The notes beneath the pieces were generated by a model. It saw only the letters and a list, made by a program, of their open reading frames with translations. It ran no database searches and was not told where the DNA came from. Source: Sessilibacter corallicola (GTDB lineage Bacteria; Pseudomonadota; Gammaproteobacteria; Pseudomonadales; Cellvibrionaceae). From it: a DNA stretch of 64,000 bases. The stretch lies in the NCBI RefSeq assembly GCF_021290925.1, contig NZ_JAJSLX010000003.1, forward strand, positions 186,001 to 250,000, read 5' to 3'. A program made the position numbers and the translations under genes. Of this stretch, positions 16,010-25,569 are shown one piece after another. Position 1 is the stretch's first letter. Every line of letters starts with the position of its first letter.

Positions 16010-16275
16010 TCATCGTCTATGAATTCAGCAAAAACGTAGCCAGATGCGCTGTCAAGATCGTTTGTTAAAACGGAACAATGGTCTTGAGAGTTGACTAAAT
16101 ATATTGCGTAAGCGTCTCGCTCAAGTATCGGTTTACCCGAGTGAATATCATCTTCCATACACCAAGTAAAATGGTGATCGGAATACTGATTTCGTAGCTG
16201 AGTCAAGGTTTGTTCAGAAAGACCATTTCTATCGACAAATTCAGCAACTTGATTTAATTGTTCACTTGCAATCAC
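16006..16275 (-). CDS. DUF6129 nif-cluster protein
   Basis: The 89 residues have a helical N-terminus (about 1-30) and the segment HFTWCMEDDIHSGKPILERDAYAIYLVNSQDHCSVLT typical of the nif-associated DUF6129 family (given here by its key residues W38, C39, EDD, KP and HC). The gene overlaps nifY by four bases at its start and lrv by four at its end. This is tight coupling and points to a shared job. No function is established. Confidence 0.85.
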   Translation of the reverse strand: MIASEQLNQVAEFVDRNGLSEQTLTQLRNQYSDHHFTWCMEDDIHSGKPILERDAYAIYLVNSQDHCSVLTNDLDSASGYVFAEFIDDE

Positions 16276-16991
16276 GATACACGTTCTCCGTATAGCTTGA
16301 CACCCAAATTCGGTTTACCAATAGCTTTAGCGAGCCATGGCGGAGGATTAGCTTTAGAAAGCACAGTTTGCAAACGTTTAAGTACCTCCGCAGACTGATA
16401 ATTTTGCTCAAGTTTAATTGGGTGTAAACCCAATTTAACAACTTGCGCTGCGGCCAAGGCACCGATCGACCGCGTGTACAGTAACGAACAGTCTTCGATT
16501 AAAGTAGCGCGGGCACGATTTTTTTCGCTGTTTTTAAAGGCTTTGGAGGTAAGGGTTTTCGATGGCTCGCGAATGTCGATCAGGCGTATGTAGTCAGGCG
16601 AGACTTGATAAATCAAATACCTTTGGCAGTCACTGAATAAACCATCAACTAACTCGCCCCGGTCAGATGCACAGGCGACGCGCAACGAACCGCTAATCTC
16701 GCAAAAAGTTCCCAGTTCGTACTCCGGCTTCGGGTTTAAATAGTGACGCACTCCCCTGCCTTTGAGTAACGCAAAGGCTTTTTCAAATTGCTCAGAACTG
16801 ACCGAATCAAAAAGGCCAGCGCCTTCACTTTTCAGTTTTTTTGCGCGTAGCCTGGTAATTTTAGCAACGGTTATCGGCTCACCAATTATTTGAATCAATA
16901 AACCTAACAACGTTTTTGCATCGATGTACTTTAATTCCTTGGCAGCTAAAGCGATTCGAAGTGCCAGCTCATCGCTGAGTGGCGCAGTCAT
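16272..16991 (-). CDS. nifY: Nitrogenase accessory protein NifY
   Basis: NifY associates with apo-dinitrogenase (NifDK) until FeMo-co is inserted. The 239 residues show an N-terminal helical NafY/NifY-type domain (LSDELALRIALAAKEL) and a C-terminal NifX-like domain (about 105-220) ending in PPPWLAKAIGKP. In place of the usual HFG motif it reads VDGLFSDCQRYLIY, so the histidine that ligates FeMo-co in NafY is missing here. It lies two bases downstream of nifT. Its end overlaps DUF6129. Confidence 0.92.
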   Translation of the reverse strand: MTAPLSDELALRIALAAKELKYIDAKTLLGLLIQIIGEPITVAKITRLRAKKLKSEGAGLFDSVSSEQFEKAFALLKGRGVRHYLNPKPEYELGTFCEISGSLRVACASDRGELVDGLFSDCQRYLIYQVSPDYIRLIDIREPSKTLTSKAFKNSEKNRARATLIEDCSLLYTRSIGALAAAQVVKLGLHPIKLEQNYQSAEVLKRLQTVLSKANPPPWLAKAIGKPNLGVKLYGERVS

Positions 16992-16993
16992 TT

Positions 16994-17215
16994 TTACTGC
17001 GCCTCAACCAAGCGTTTTACTCGAACAGTCATGGGCAATTTCGGTAACGCTATGGGCTCTAAATAATAACTAGAGCCGTCAGCCAGCTTTAATTCACCAC
17101 CCCACTTTTCGTCAGAGTCAAACTCTAATGAAACAATCTCATCTTCTAAATCGCGCTTTGGAACATAAAGGGTAAGCTTGCCTTCAGGATCTTTTCTTAA
17201 CATTACACTGGGCAT
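16994..17215 (-). CDS. nifT: NifT/FixU protein
   Basis: Small beta-rich protein of about 73 residues with the NifT start MPSVMLRKDPEGKLTLYVPK and the segment SSYYLEPIALPKLPMTVRVK. The start at 17215 matches family N-termini and has GGAG 10 bases upstream. An ATG three codons earlier (17224) is too close to that site. Its function is unknown and loss is usually mild. It is separated from nifK by a strong hairpin. Confidence 0.93.
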   Translation of the reverse strand: MPSVMLRKDPEGKLTLYVPKRDLEDEIVSLEFDSDEKWGGELKLADGSSYYLEPIALPKLPMTVRVKRLVEAQ

Positions 17216-17252
17216 ACAAGTCATTCTCCACGTTAAGTGATTAAAATAAAAT

Positions 17253-17278
17253 GAATGGCACCTAGATAGGTGCCATTC
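17253..17278 (-). terminator. Intercistronic hairpin between nifK and nifT
   Basis: Perfect 12-bp inverted repeat GAATGGCACCTA / TAGGTGCCATTC with a two-base centre. In the minus direction it is followed by a T-rich stretch. It probably lowers read-through into nifTY or protects the 3' end of nifHDK mRNA. Confidence 0.7.
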
Positions 17279-17290
17279 TTAGATAACCAA

Positions 17291-18862
17291 TTAACGAACG
17301 AGGTCGTAATTGTAGTCAGTGGTTTGCATACCACGGGTTTCGTCATCCAAACGCTCAAGTACCGAGTTAACAAGCGTGGTGAGCATTTGCATAGCGCCTT
17401 CATAACCCAGTGTTGTTTGACGGTGTAAATGGTGACGGTCAAAAATTGGGAAGCCAATACGAATTAGTGGTACTTCATGCTCTTCACCTTTGTACAAGGT
17501 GTCGCGCTGAATAAATTTACCGTAGGAGTTACCAATCATGAAGTCAGGTTTATTAGTAAATACCAGCGAGCGCATGTGCCACAAGTCTTTACCAATGTGT
17601 ACTTCACAGTTTTTACCGTAAGGATTTTCATCCAGAATAGCGTCCATTGCTTTTTTCCAACGCTTATTCGCGTTGTTGCAAAGAATGTGCGTTGGCTCAG
17701 CACCAAGCTCAAGCAAGAATTTACTGAGCCCCATAACGAAATCTGGATCACCCCAAAGCGCAAACTTTTTACCGTGCAACCAAGCGTGCGAGTCTGTCAT
17801 CATATCGACTAAACGACCTCGCTCTTTCGTGAGGCTATCAGGGATTGGTTGACCAGTGACTTCGCTGACTTTCATTAAGAATTCGTCTGTACCATCAAGA
17901 CCCATAGGAAGACTGATGCGTGGTGCTTCGTGCTTCCAGGTATTCTTAACGAATTTTTCAGTTTTAACCGACTGCCAACGTTGAAGTAAAAACGTCTCTT
18001 TGGCATTAGGCGCGTCTTTGATTTCGTCTTGCGTTGTGCCGCCGGCGTACATACGGAATTCACCGTCAGCAGGTGTGTCCAATACTTCTTCGGGATCGGA
18101 AAGCATGGTAAAAGGCACGTCCATTTCGTTAAGCATGCGCTTAATGACACGATAGTTACCTAAATAAGTTTCGAAACCGGGAACGATATTAATCTTTCCG
18201 TTCTTGCCGACTTCCTTACCTTCCATATGATTTAACGTGAAGTAACGCGCAATGCCTTCAAACATGTTGTCCCAACCGGTTGTATGGCTACCAACAAAAC
18301 TGGGTGTATGAGCGAAAGGAACAGGATATTCCTCTGGCACGTGTCCTTCGTTTTTAGAGTTATTAATAAACGCATTTAAGTCGTCACCAATAACTTCGGC
18401 CATACATGTTGTTGATACAGCGATCATGTCTGGTTTGTAAGTGGCCTTACAGTTTTCCAAACCGTCTTTCATGTTTTGTTGGCCACCAAATACCGCCGCG
18501 TCTTCCGTCATGGAGTCAGACACGCACGCAATTGGCTCTTTAAAATGACGATTAAAGTAAGTGCGGAAATAAGCAACACATCCTTGCGAACCGTGAACAT
18601 AAGGCATGGTTTTTTCAAAGCCGAGTGAACACAATACCGCGCCAAGGGGTTGGCATGCTTTCGCTGGATTAACGGTCATTGCTTCGCGAGAAAAATTTAA
18701 TTCTTTATATTCCTCAGTCGTAGTCCACTGGAAAATTTCATCGATTTTTTCTTGAGAGTGCTTTTCTTCAAAGTTATCACGCTTTTCAGCAAGTGAATCC
18801 CGATACTCTTGTTCGCGGAATAAAGGGTAACTAGGTTTGATGTTGTCGACATCTTGACTCAT
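17291..18862 (-). CDS. nifK: Nitrogenase MoFe protein beta subunit NifK
   Basis: Beta subunit of the MoFe protein, which carries half of the P-cluster. The 523 residues match the family length. P-cluster cysteines are visible in GAVLCSLGFEKTMPYVHG, GSQGCVAYFRTYFNRHFKEP and STTCMAEVIGDDL. The N-terminus (WTTTEEYKELNFSREAMTVNPAKACQPLG region) is typical. It lies 110 bases downstream of nifD with a hairpin between. An AGGAGA ribosome site precedes the ATG. Confidence 0.98.
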   Translation of the reverse strand: MSQDVDNIKPSYPLFREQEYRDSLAEKRDNFEEKHSQEKIDEIFQWTTTEEYKELNFSREAMTVNPAKACQPLGAVLCSLGFEKTMPYVHGSQGCVAYFRTYFNRHFKEPIACVSDSMTEDAAVFGGQQNMKDGLENCKATYKPDMIAVSTTCMAEVIGDDLNAFINNSKNEGHVPEEYPVPFAHTPSFVGSHTTGWDNMFEGIARYFTLNHMEGKEVGKNGKINIVPGFETYLGNYRVIKRMLNEMDVPFTMLSDPEEVLDTPADGEFRMYAGGTTQDEIKDAPNAKETFLLQRWQSVKTEKFVKNTWKHEAPRISLPMGLDGTDEFLMKVSEVTGQPIPDSLTKERGRLVDMMTDSHAWLHGKKFALWGDPDFVMGLSKFLLELGAEPTHILCNNANKRWKKAMDAILDENPYGKNCEVHIGKDLWHMRSLVFTNKPDFMIGNSYGKFIQRDTLYKGEEHEVPLIRIGFPIFDRHHLHRQTTLGYEGAMQMLTTLVNSVLERLDDETRGMQTTDYNYDLVR

Positions 18863-18910
18863 AACATTTCTCCTTCCGTGCCACTAATTTGTGAACAAAC
18901 GGACTTGGAT

Positions 18911-18959
18911 TTCTACTAAGCCTTACTTCATCGCGTAAGACTCTGTCGGCTTAGCAGAA
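18911..18959 (-). promoter_or_regulatory. Intercistronic hairpin between nifD and nifK
   Basis: Inverted repeat TTCTACTAAGCC / GGCTTAGCAGAA (12 bp with one G-U pair in the RNA). An inner CTTAC/GTAAG stem extends it. It lies in the 110-base gap between nifD and nifK and is probably an mRNA stability or processing element. Confidence 0.6.
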
Positions 18960-18972
18960 AAGTTTTTAAAAA

Positions 18973-20454
18973 TTAAGCGCTTGCTGCGATTGCTTCATCA
19001 GCAGACTCTGGCTTTTTCCACGGTGCAGCCAATTTAGACCAGCACGGATTATTCAAAGTCATATCCATATCTTTAGCGAAGATGGCAAAGCCATCAAAGC
19101 CGTGATAAGGACCGGAATAATCCCAGGAGTGCATTTGACGGAAAGGCACGCCCATTTTTTGGAAAATGTATTTTTCCTTAATGCCGGAGCCGATAAGATC
19201 AGGCTTAACTTTTTTGACGAATTCTTCGAATTCGTAACCGGTTACGTCATCGTATAACAAGGTCGCGTTACCCATTTCCTTGATGGTACGATCGTAGTCA
19301 TCGTTGTGGCCGAACTCGTAACCGGTTCCCACCACTTCCATGCCAAGATCTTCGTAAGCGCCGATAACGTGACGTGGACGCAAACCGCCGATATAAAGCA
19401 TGACGCGCTTGCCTTCCAAACGAGGGCGATATTTGTCAATCACTGACTGCCATTCAGGCTGATATTTTGCGAGTACTTCTTCGCATTTAGCCTGAATACT
19501 CTCGTCAAATTGAGCCGCAATTTTTCGCAGTGATTCAGCGGTTTTAGTTGGACCAAAGAAGTTGTACTCCATCCAAGGAATACCGTACTTCTCTTCCATA
19601 TGACGCGAAATATAATTCATCGAGCGGTAGCAATGGACCAGGTTCAATTTAACTTTTGGTGTCAGTTCCATTTCGGATAAGGTACCATCGCCCGACCACT
19701 GAGCAACAACACGCAAGCCCATTTCTTCGAGTAGAATACGCGAGGACCAAGCATCACCACCGATGTTGTAGTCACCAATTATCGCTACGTCGTAATCCGT
19801 TTGTTCGAAACTGTTATCGTCGTCGCGAGCACCCAAGACCCAGTCACGAACGGAGTCGTTCGCAATATGGTGACCTAGAGATTGTGACACGCCTCTGAAA
19901 CCTTCACAGCGCACAGGCACAACGGTCTTGCCGTGTTCTTTTTGTTTGGTTTTTGCAACCGCTTCGATATCGTCTCCGATAAGACCAATCGGGCATTCCG
20001 ACTGAATGGTGATACCTTTGTTTAATGGGAAAAGGGTTTCGATTTCGTCGATCATTTTTGCCAGCTTTTTATCGCCACCAAAAACGATGTCTTTTTCTTG
20101 GAAGTCGGAAGTAAAGTTCATTGTTACAAAGGCATTTACGCCGGTTGTACCAATGTAATAATTACGTCGACCCGCGCGAGAATATTGTCCGCAACCGACA
20201 GGACCGTGAGAGATATGAATCATATCTTTAACCGGACCCCAAACCACACCTTTTGAACCGGCGTAAGCACAACCGCGAATGGTCATAACACCAGGCAATG
20301 ATTTTTTGTTTGACGTAATACATTTTTTACTTTGTTCGAGCGAAGTATCATTCGGTGTTAAATGCTTAGAGCGATCTTTTTTCGCTTTTTCTGGATAAAC
20401 CTCTAATACTTCTGATATGAGGGCTTCAACCTCTTCACGTGACATTTCAGACAT
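18973..20454 (-). CDS. nifD: Nitrogenase MoFe protein alpha subunit NifD
   Basis: Alpha subunit of the MoFe protein, which holds FeMo-co and the other half of the P-cluster. With the start at 20452-20454 ([20 protein letters not shown]) it is 493 residues, about the length of Azotobacter NifD. P-cluster cysteines lie in [22 protein letters not shown] and [11 protein letters not shown]. FeMo-co ligands lie in the VHCYRSMNY cysteine and the [12 protein letters not shown] histidine. A frame opening 20 codons earlier has no support. AGGAG lies 7-11 bases before the chosen ATG. Confidence 0.98.
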   Translation of the reverse strand: MSEMSREEVEALISEVLEVYPEKAKKDRSKHLTPNDTSLEQSKKCITSNKKSLPGVMTIRGCAYAGSKGVVWGPVKDMIHISHGPVGCGQYSRAGRRNYYIGTTGVNAFVTMNFTSDFQEKDIVFGGDKKLAKMIDEIETLFPLNKGITIQSECPIGLIGDDIEAVAKTKQKEHGKTVVPVRCEGFRGVSQSLGHHIANDSVRDWVLGARDDDNSFEQTDYDVAIIGDYNIGGDAWSSRILLEEMGLRVVAQWSGDGTLSEMELTPKVKLNLVHCYRSMNYISRHMEEKYGIPWMEYNFFGPTKTAESLRKIAAQFDESIQAKCEEVLAKYQPEWQSVIDKYRPRLEGKRVMLYIGGLRPRHVIGAYEDLGMEVVGTGYEFGHNDDYDRTIKEMGNATLLYDDVTGYEFEEFVKKVKPDLIGSGIKEKYIFQKMGVPFRQMHSWDYSGPYHGFDGFAIFAKDMDMTLNNPCWSKLAAPWKKPESADEAIAASA

Positions 20455-20488
20455 GACTTTGTCTCCTGAATGTGGGTTTTCGGGTAAT

Positions 20489-20516
20489 AGGTGTGCGCTC
20501 GTAAAAACGCACACCT
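20489..20516 (-). promoter_or_regulatory. Intercistronic hairpin between nifH and nifD
   Basis: 9-bp inverted repeat AGGTGTGCG / CGCACACCT around a 10-base loop in the nifH-nifD gap. Stem-loops at this place are thought to stabilise the abundant nifH message in other diazotrophs. Confidence 0.65.
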
Positions 20517-20566
20517 AGCTAGGCAAATTCGCCCGCCCCGCCGTTCACTTCATCAGGACCAACAGC

Positions 20567-21487
<921 letters not shown>

Positions 21488-21522
21488 TTAACTTGCGGTA
21501 GGACAAGCACACGCCGATACAA

Positions 21523-21540
21523 GAGCAGTGGTTGTGCCAA
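21523..21540 (-). promoter_or_regulatory. Sigma-54 promoter for nifHDKTY
   Basis: The minus strand reads TTGGCACAACCACTGCTC, with GG (21537-21538) and GC (21525-21526) 10 bases apart and a perfect TGGCAC -24 element. The leader to nifH would be about 75 bases. Confidence 0.8.
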
Positions 21541-21639
21541 GCACAGAAAGAAGTGCCTAAGTCTATGTAATTGTTGGATAAATTAATTTGTGACGGCTTA
21601 TTAAATATCGTTTTGTAGGCAACAAAAACATTTAAGTGT

Positions 21640-21655
21640 TGTGTTAATAACGACA
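21640..21655. promoter_or_regulatory. NifA upstream activator site 1 (nifH / SIR2-like)
   Basis: Exact TGT-N10-ACA (TGTGTTAATAACGACA), about 100-120 bp upstream of the nifH promoter and about 130-145 bp upstream of the divergent one. Confidence 0.7.
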
Positions 21656-21696
21656 ATGCGACAAATTAATTTTTAAGCCCGAAACAAATTTTTATT

Positions 21697-21712
21697 TGTA
21701 GCAAAGCCGACA
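21697..21712. promoter_or_regulatory. NifA upstream activator site 2 (nifH / SIR2-like)
   Basis: Exact TGT-N10-ACA (TGTAGCAAAGCCGACA), 57 bp from site 1. It is about 73-88 bp upstream of the divergent SIR2-like promoter. Confidence 0.7.
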
Positions 21713-21782
21713 ATTTGTCATTGATATTGGCAGTTACACAAAGCATTTTTAAAAAAATTAAGCAAAATCAATAGTGTTTTTG

Positions 21783-21799
21783 CTGGCGCAGTATTTGCT
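21783..21799 (+). promoter_or_regulatory. Sigma-54 promoter for the SIR2-like gene pair
   Basis: CTGGCGCAGTATTTGCT has GG (21785-21786) and GC (21797-21798) 10 bases apart, with TGGCGC at -24 and TTTGCT at -12, close to consensus. Confidence 0.75.
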
Positions 21800-22013
21800 C
21801 TGATACAGCAAGTAGGCATTAGACATTAAATGTATTTGTCATTTGCTGTTTTTTAGTCTGAAAACATTTTCTTATAAATGCGGTTTATCTTAATTGATTA
21901 AAATTAAATGATGAACAAACGCTTTTATATACCTTAAATTAATTTTTAGTTGGGCTAAAAATAAAATCTAGAAAACGAAACGCTGAATATATCAGTTCGG
22001 GGAGGACTCTATA

Positions 22014-22865
22014 GTGGCAATTCCGGAAAAGTCAGAATTAATTGCAAAAATGAAATCGGGCGAGCTTATTCCCTATCTGGGAGCTGGCGCGCTCGAAGGC
22101 GTTAAAAATGTAGCTGATGGAACGTCTATCCCTGCAGATAGCGAGAGCCTAATTCTTGCTATGACCGGCGGTACGCCAATGGCGCCTAGATTAATGTATG
22201 AATTTCCGCGTGCTGCAATGCACCTCGAAAATAAAAAAGGACGTAGCTTTTTAGAAAGATTTTTAAAGAAAACCTACGCTGAAACAGACTGGAGTGACGC
22301 TGCCCTTCACACATGGCTGCACTCTGTAGAAACGCCGTTTATTATCGATTCCAACCGTGACTTAAAAATGCAAACGCTGTTAAAAGACAGAGCGCATAAC
22401 CTTATCGTTGGTGCCGCGCGCCTTGCTGCGCATCCTCACCGCTTCGATATTTATGAATGGGTAGACGGCAAATACCAACTGCGACCACAGGATTTAGTCA
22501 ATACAGCCCTCCCTACACTGTTTAAACCACTTGGCAGCCCAGAGCCAAAACCGAGTTTTGTCGCCTCAGATGCCGATTTTGTTGATTACATAACAGAACT
22601 TATGGGTGGGTTTGCGATTCCCGCGTGGATTAAAGAAAAACGTATCAATAAACAATATTTATTTTTAGGCATGCGTTTTACACGAGACACCGAGCGCATG
22701 GTGATGAGCGATATGATCTACGGTGCATCGGAAGACTGTGCAGGTTGGGCGTTGATCCCAGAGCCAACAGACAAAGAAAAGCGTTTTCTAACGAAGAAAA
22801 ACGTCGTAATTATCGAACAAGACTGGACCTCATTTTTAAAAAATGAAGTCCTACAAGCCGCTTAA
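22014..22865 (+). CDS. SIR2-like (SIR2_2-type) protein divergent from nifH
   Basis: The 283 residues show the layout of SIR2-like NAD-binding domains. An N-terminal glycine-rich loop IPYLGAGAL is followed by PFIIDSNRDLKMQ, in the place of the usual TTNYD motif. KPLGSPEPKPSFVASDADF stands in the place of K-x-HGS, and YLFLGMRFTRDTERM lies near the end. The histidine expected before GS in active SIR2 enzymes is replaced by leucine. NAD hydrolysis is therefore doubtful and nucleotide binding more likely. The start codon is GTG at 22014 with GGGGAGGA upstream. It has a sigma-54 promoter and NifA sites shared with nifH. Confidence 0.75.
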   Translation: MAIPEKSELIAKMKSGELIPYLGAGALEGVKNVADGTSIPADSESLILAMTGGTPMAPRLMYEFPRAAMHLENKKGRSFLERFLKKTYAETDWSDAALHTWLHSVETPFIIDSNRDLKMQTLLKDRAHNLIVGAARLAAHPHRFDIYEWVDGKYQLRPQDLVNTALPTLFKPLGSPEPKPSFVASDADFVDYITELMGGFAIPAWIKEKRINKQYLFLGMRFTRDTERMVMSDMIYGASEDCAGWALIPEPTDKEKRFLTKKNVVIIEQDWTSFLKNEVLQAA

Positions 22866-22888
22866 TTTTAAATTTATGGAGACAAGGT

Positions 22889-23452
22889 ATGTTGTTAAAT
22901 CAATACGCGGAGAAATCGCTTTTGTGTAACGTAAGCGTGAACGGTAAAACAAGCGAAGACAATGTGTATGTTTACCGAGGCGACATGGTGATCGAAGAAG
23001 GCGAAATCGCGGATTCCCAAGGCCGCCGTCATCCGCCCAAGTCAGTCGTTAAACAAGCCGTAACTATGGGCTCGGAGTCGAAGTTAGACGTTGTTGCCGG
23101 TGCTGTCGATAATCTCGAATTTATACCTGACTTTATCGCCAAATACGGCACTGATTTCAGCGAGAAAATTAATTGTCTTTTTTATGTCTCGAACATTAAG
23201 AAGCCGATGGTTGTTGATGTAGATGGTATCAGCACGACGGTTCTTCCTCACGATGAAGGCGCGGTATGGACAATGCTTATGGATGATTTACGGTTGGAGA
23301 AAAGCGACTTTAAAGGTCAAAGTGCTGAGGATAAAGTCATCACTATGTTTGAGGCACTCAGCGATTACAAACCCGGTGCTGAGGTATTGCCTTTTGATCA
23401 AGCAATAAAAAATACCGTGGAAATAAAAAAGGAAGCTAGAGGTCCGGTTTAA
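22889..23452 (+). CDS. Unknown protein coupled to the SIR2-like gene
   Basis: I do not recognise this 187-residue protein. It looks soluble and mixed alpha/beta, with an early strand-rich part (about 10-35, LLCNVSVNGKTSEDNVYVYRG region) and a middle segment NCLFYVSNIKKPMVVDVDG. It starts 23 bases after the SIR2-like stop with GGAGAC upstream, so the two form a two-gene operon ending at the terminator at 23567. Its co-regulation with nifH suggests a nitrogenase-related role. Nothing in the sequence names it. Confidence 0.75.
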   Translation: MLLNQYAEKSLLCNVSVNGKTSEDNVYVYRGDMVIEEGEIADSQGRRHPPKSVVKQAVTMGSESKLDVVAGAVDNLEFIPDFIAKYGTDFSEKINCLFYVSNIKKPMVVDVDGISTTVLPHDEGAVWTMLMDDLRLEKSDFKGQSAEDKVITMFEALSDYKPGAEVLPFDQAIKNTVEIKKEARGPV

Positions 23453-23566
23453 ACCGCTATGCCGGTGGTCCAATGCTGGATTAACCATTCCCTATTCAGA
23501 TTAGCTGTGTTCCCTTTTATTGCCCTGGTTTATGTTACCCATGTTACTCAGTTTCAGTGTTGATTT

Positions 23567-23590
23567 GGTGGCCCATTGGCCGCCTTTTTT
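23567..23590 (+). terminator. Rho-independent terminator after the SIR2-like operon
   Basis: 7-bp stem GGTGGCC / GGCCGCC (one U-G pair) with a CATT loop, followed by six T. Confidence 0.8.
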
Positions 23591-23642
23591 ATGGTAACTA
23601 TTTTATTAAACTATTTTATTGTAACGCTGCTTTATTATAACG

Positions 23643-23672
23643 TTGCGACAGATGAACATACGACTGTCGCAA
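23643..23672 (-). terminator. Possible terminator after nafY
   Basis: Perfect 9-bp stem TTGCGACAG / CTGTCGCAA with a 12-base loop. There is no clear T run in the minus direction, so it is only a candidate for the end of the rnf-nafY transcript. Confidence 0.4.
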
Positions 23673-23727
23673 TCGTTAATTAACAATAAATTGAAAAATT
23701 AATTATCTAAATAGATTTATTCCTAAA

Positions 23728-24453
23728 TCAGCTTGCTAGCTCTTCGTCACTTCGGCCAAAGCGTACGCGTTTTTCCGCGTCATCACCCAAGTGTTTGGCT
23801 AACCACGGCGGTGGCGATCCGCGCATGACTTCCTGTAATTGAGCGATAATTTCTGATGCCTCGCCACCATCCACTTTTTTAATGGGATAAACGCCGGCAC
23901 GTACAATTTTTGCCGCAGCGGGACCACCAACGGAAACAACATACGCAACCTGGCAGTCTTCAATGAGCTTAGCTCTAAACGCGTTTCTATCGTCTGAGAG
24001 ATCGGCTTCGATTGCCGATCTCACATCAATAAGTTGGCTTAAATCTTCACTCACTTGGTAAATAAGAAAACGCAAGCACGAACCAAAATGACCGTCGAGT
24101 TTTTCTTCCGTGTTCGAGGCGATGGCCACTCTAACCGATCGAGGAGGAATATTGTCCAAAGGTTTAGCCTCAGGCAGTGACGCCAAATCGGTTTCCCCCC
24201 AAAGAATTCTTACGGCCTCTTTCATTTCTGCGAGGCCAATCCCAATATCTTCACCATCCTCTTCGCCATCAGCGCTCGCAAAACTTGTTTTCAAATGAGT
24301 TACCGTTACGACACCGAGACTTTCTTCATTGATTTCACCGTCGATACATTGTGCAAGAATATCGAGTAATTGACTTACGCTTATGCCTGGTAGGATACGT
24401 GAAGCTAATGCGATCCTCAGTGCTGTTTCTCTATTTAAATTTGGAGTTTCCAT
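23728..24453 (-). CDS. nafY: FeMo-co chaperone NafY (gamma protein)
   Basis: NafY binds FeMo-co and apo-dinitrogenase and helps cofactor insertion. The 241 residues have an N-terminal helical domain (LNRETALRIALASRILPGISV, about 1-95) and a C-terminal NifX-like domain with LDGHFGSCLRFLIYQVS, in which the His corresponds to the FeMo-co ligand of Azotobacter NafY. It ends in GSPPPWLAKHLG. The ATG at 24451-24453 has GAGG six bases upstream. Its place at the end of the rnf operon after rnfH is the same as in Azotobacter. Confidence 0.93.
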   Translation of the reverse strand: METPNLNRETALRIALASRILPGISVSQLLDILAQCIDGEINEESLGVVTVTHLKTSFASADGEEDGEDIGIGLAEMKEAVRILWGETDLASLPEAKPLDNIPPRSVRVAIASNTEEKLDGHFGSCLRFLIYQVSEDLSQLIDVRSAIEADLSDDRNAFRAKLIEDCQVAYVVSVGGPAAAKIVRAGVYPIKKVDGGEASEIIAQLQEVMRGSPPPWLAKHLGDDAEKRVRFGRSDEELAS

Positions 24454-24518
24454 ATAAAACCTCAATTTTACTTGGCTAACAAAAACGACACTGGATTTAC
24501 AACGACACTGGATCGACC

Positions 24519-24791
24519 TTAATCGTCGTCATCATCATCGTCGTCGATTTCACGGATAATTTTTCGGTAAATTTCTATTCGGTCGCCATCCGTTAGCGGA
24601 GTCTCTAACTTCACAAATCGTCCGAAAATACCTATTTTTTGTGTGTTTAGATCGATGTCTTGGCACATCTTTAATATGCCTGAGCCCTCAATAACCTGCC
24701 CTACTGTCGCACCCTCTTCGACTTTGCAGGAAAGTTGAACCTGACTGAGGCCAGAATAAATAACGGCTATTTGCACTTGTATTTCCTCCAA
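24519..24791 (-). CDS. rnfH: RnfH ubiquitin-like protein with poly-Asp tail
   Basis: The 90-residue RnfH-family (UPF0125, ubiquitin-fold) protein starts with a strand (IQVQIAVIYSGLSQVQL) and has the conserved KIGIFGRFVKLETPLTDGDRIEIYRK (key residues G, F, G, R, L, GDR). It ends in eight aspartates encoded by a GAC/GAT triplet run. RnfH accompanies Rnf complexes. Its exact role is unknown. It lies 49 bases after rnfE. Confidence 0.92.
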   Translation of the reverse strand: MEEIQVQIAVIYSGLSQVQLSCKVEEGATVGQVIEGSGILKMCQDIDLNTQKIGIFGRFVKLETPLTDGDRIEIYRKIIREIDDDDDDDD

Positions 24792-24840
24792 TACCCTCTA
24801 ATACCCAAGAAGCTCTTAATAAAAATATTCTTTCTTAGGG

Positions 24841-25569
24841 CTAGGTCTGCAACTCAACCAGAGGTGGAGCAGAATTGTCCGCTTTTCTTTTTGCAATGTA
24901 TTCGTCTATGACGCGTTTAAGCGCGATCATAATACCCAGGACGATAAAACCCCCTGGCGGAAGGATTGCCAGTAAAACACCGCCGTCGGCATCGATCAGC
25001 GTTAATTCAAGCCACTCAAATTGCTTGCCAAGCAGCAGTGAGGCGTGCGCAAACAACGTACCGCTTCCCAAGATTTCTCTCGCCGCGCCAAGAAAGACCA
25101 GTGCCCAGGTAAAACCCAGTCCCATTCCGATCGCATCAACCAGTGACGCCAGCGGTGGTTGCTTCATAGCGAATGCTTCGGTTCGACCGAGGATGGCACA
25201 ATTAGTAACAATGAGCGCGATGAACAAGCCGAGCACTTTGTAGAGTTCATGCATCCACGCATTCATTGCTAAATCCACTAACGTAACGGTGCCGGCTATT
25301 ATCGCGATCATAACCGGGTTTCGAATTTCAGCAGGAATACTGTGACGCAATATTGAGATAAGTACGCTAGAAATAACCAATACCGCTGTCGTAGCGATAC
25401 CCATGCCCAAGCCGTTTGTTGCGGAAGTTGTAACAGCCATCACCGGGCATAAGCCGAGCAGTTGAACGAGCGCAATATTATTTTCCCAAATACCAAAACC
25501 AAAATATTCTCGATAGCTCTTTGCGGGTTTAATATCCGTGCTTCTACAGCTATTACAATTTTCATCCAT
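24841..25569 (-). CDS. rnfE: Rnf electron transport complex subunit E
   Basis: Integral membrane subunit of the Rnf complex, which drives low-potential electron flow toward ferredoxin for nitrogenase using an ion gradient. The 242 residues hold about six transmembrane segments. They have the RnfE/NqrD signature NIALVQLLGLCPVMAVTTS and later TNCAILGRTEAFAM. The N-terminus has an extra cytoplasmic part with two cysteines (ENCNSCRS). The start overlaps the rnfG stop. Confidence 0.96.
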   Translation of the reverse strand: MDENCNSCRSTDIKPAKSYREYFGFGIWENNIALVQLLGLCPVMAVTTSATNGLGMGIATTAVLVISSVLISILRHSIPAEIRNPVMIAIIAGTVTLVDLAMNAWMHELYKVLGLFIALIVTNCAILGRTEAFAMKQPPLASLVDAIGMGLGFTWALVFLGAAREILGSGTLFAHASLLLGKQFEWLELTLIDADGGVLLAILPPGGFIVLGIMIALKRVIDEYIAKRKADNSAPPLVELQT

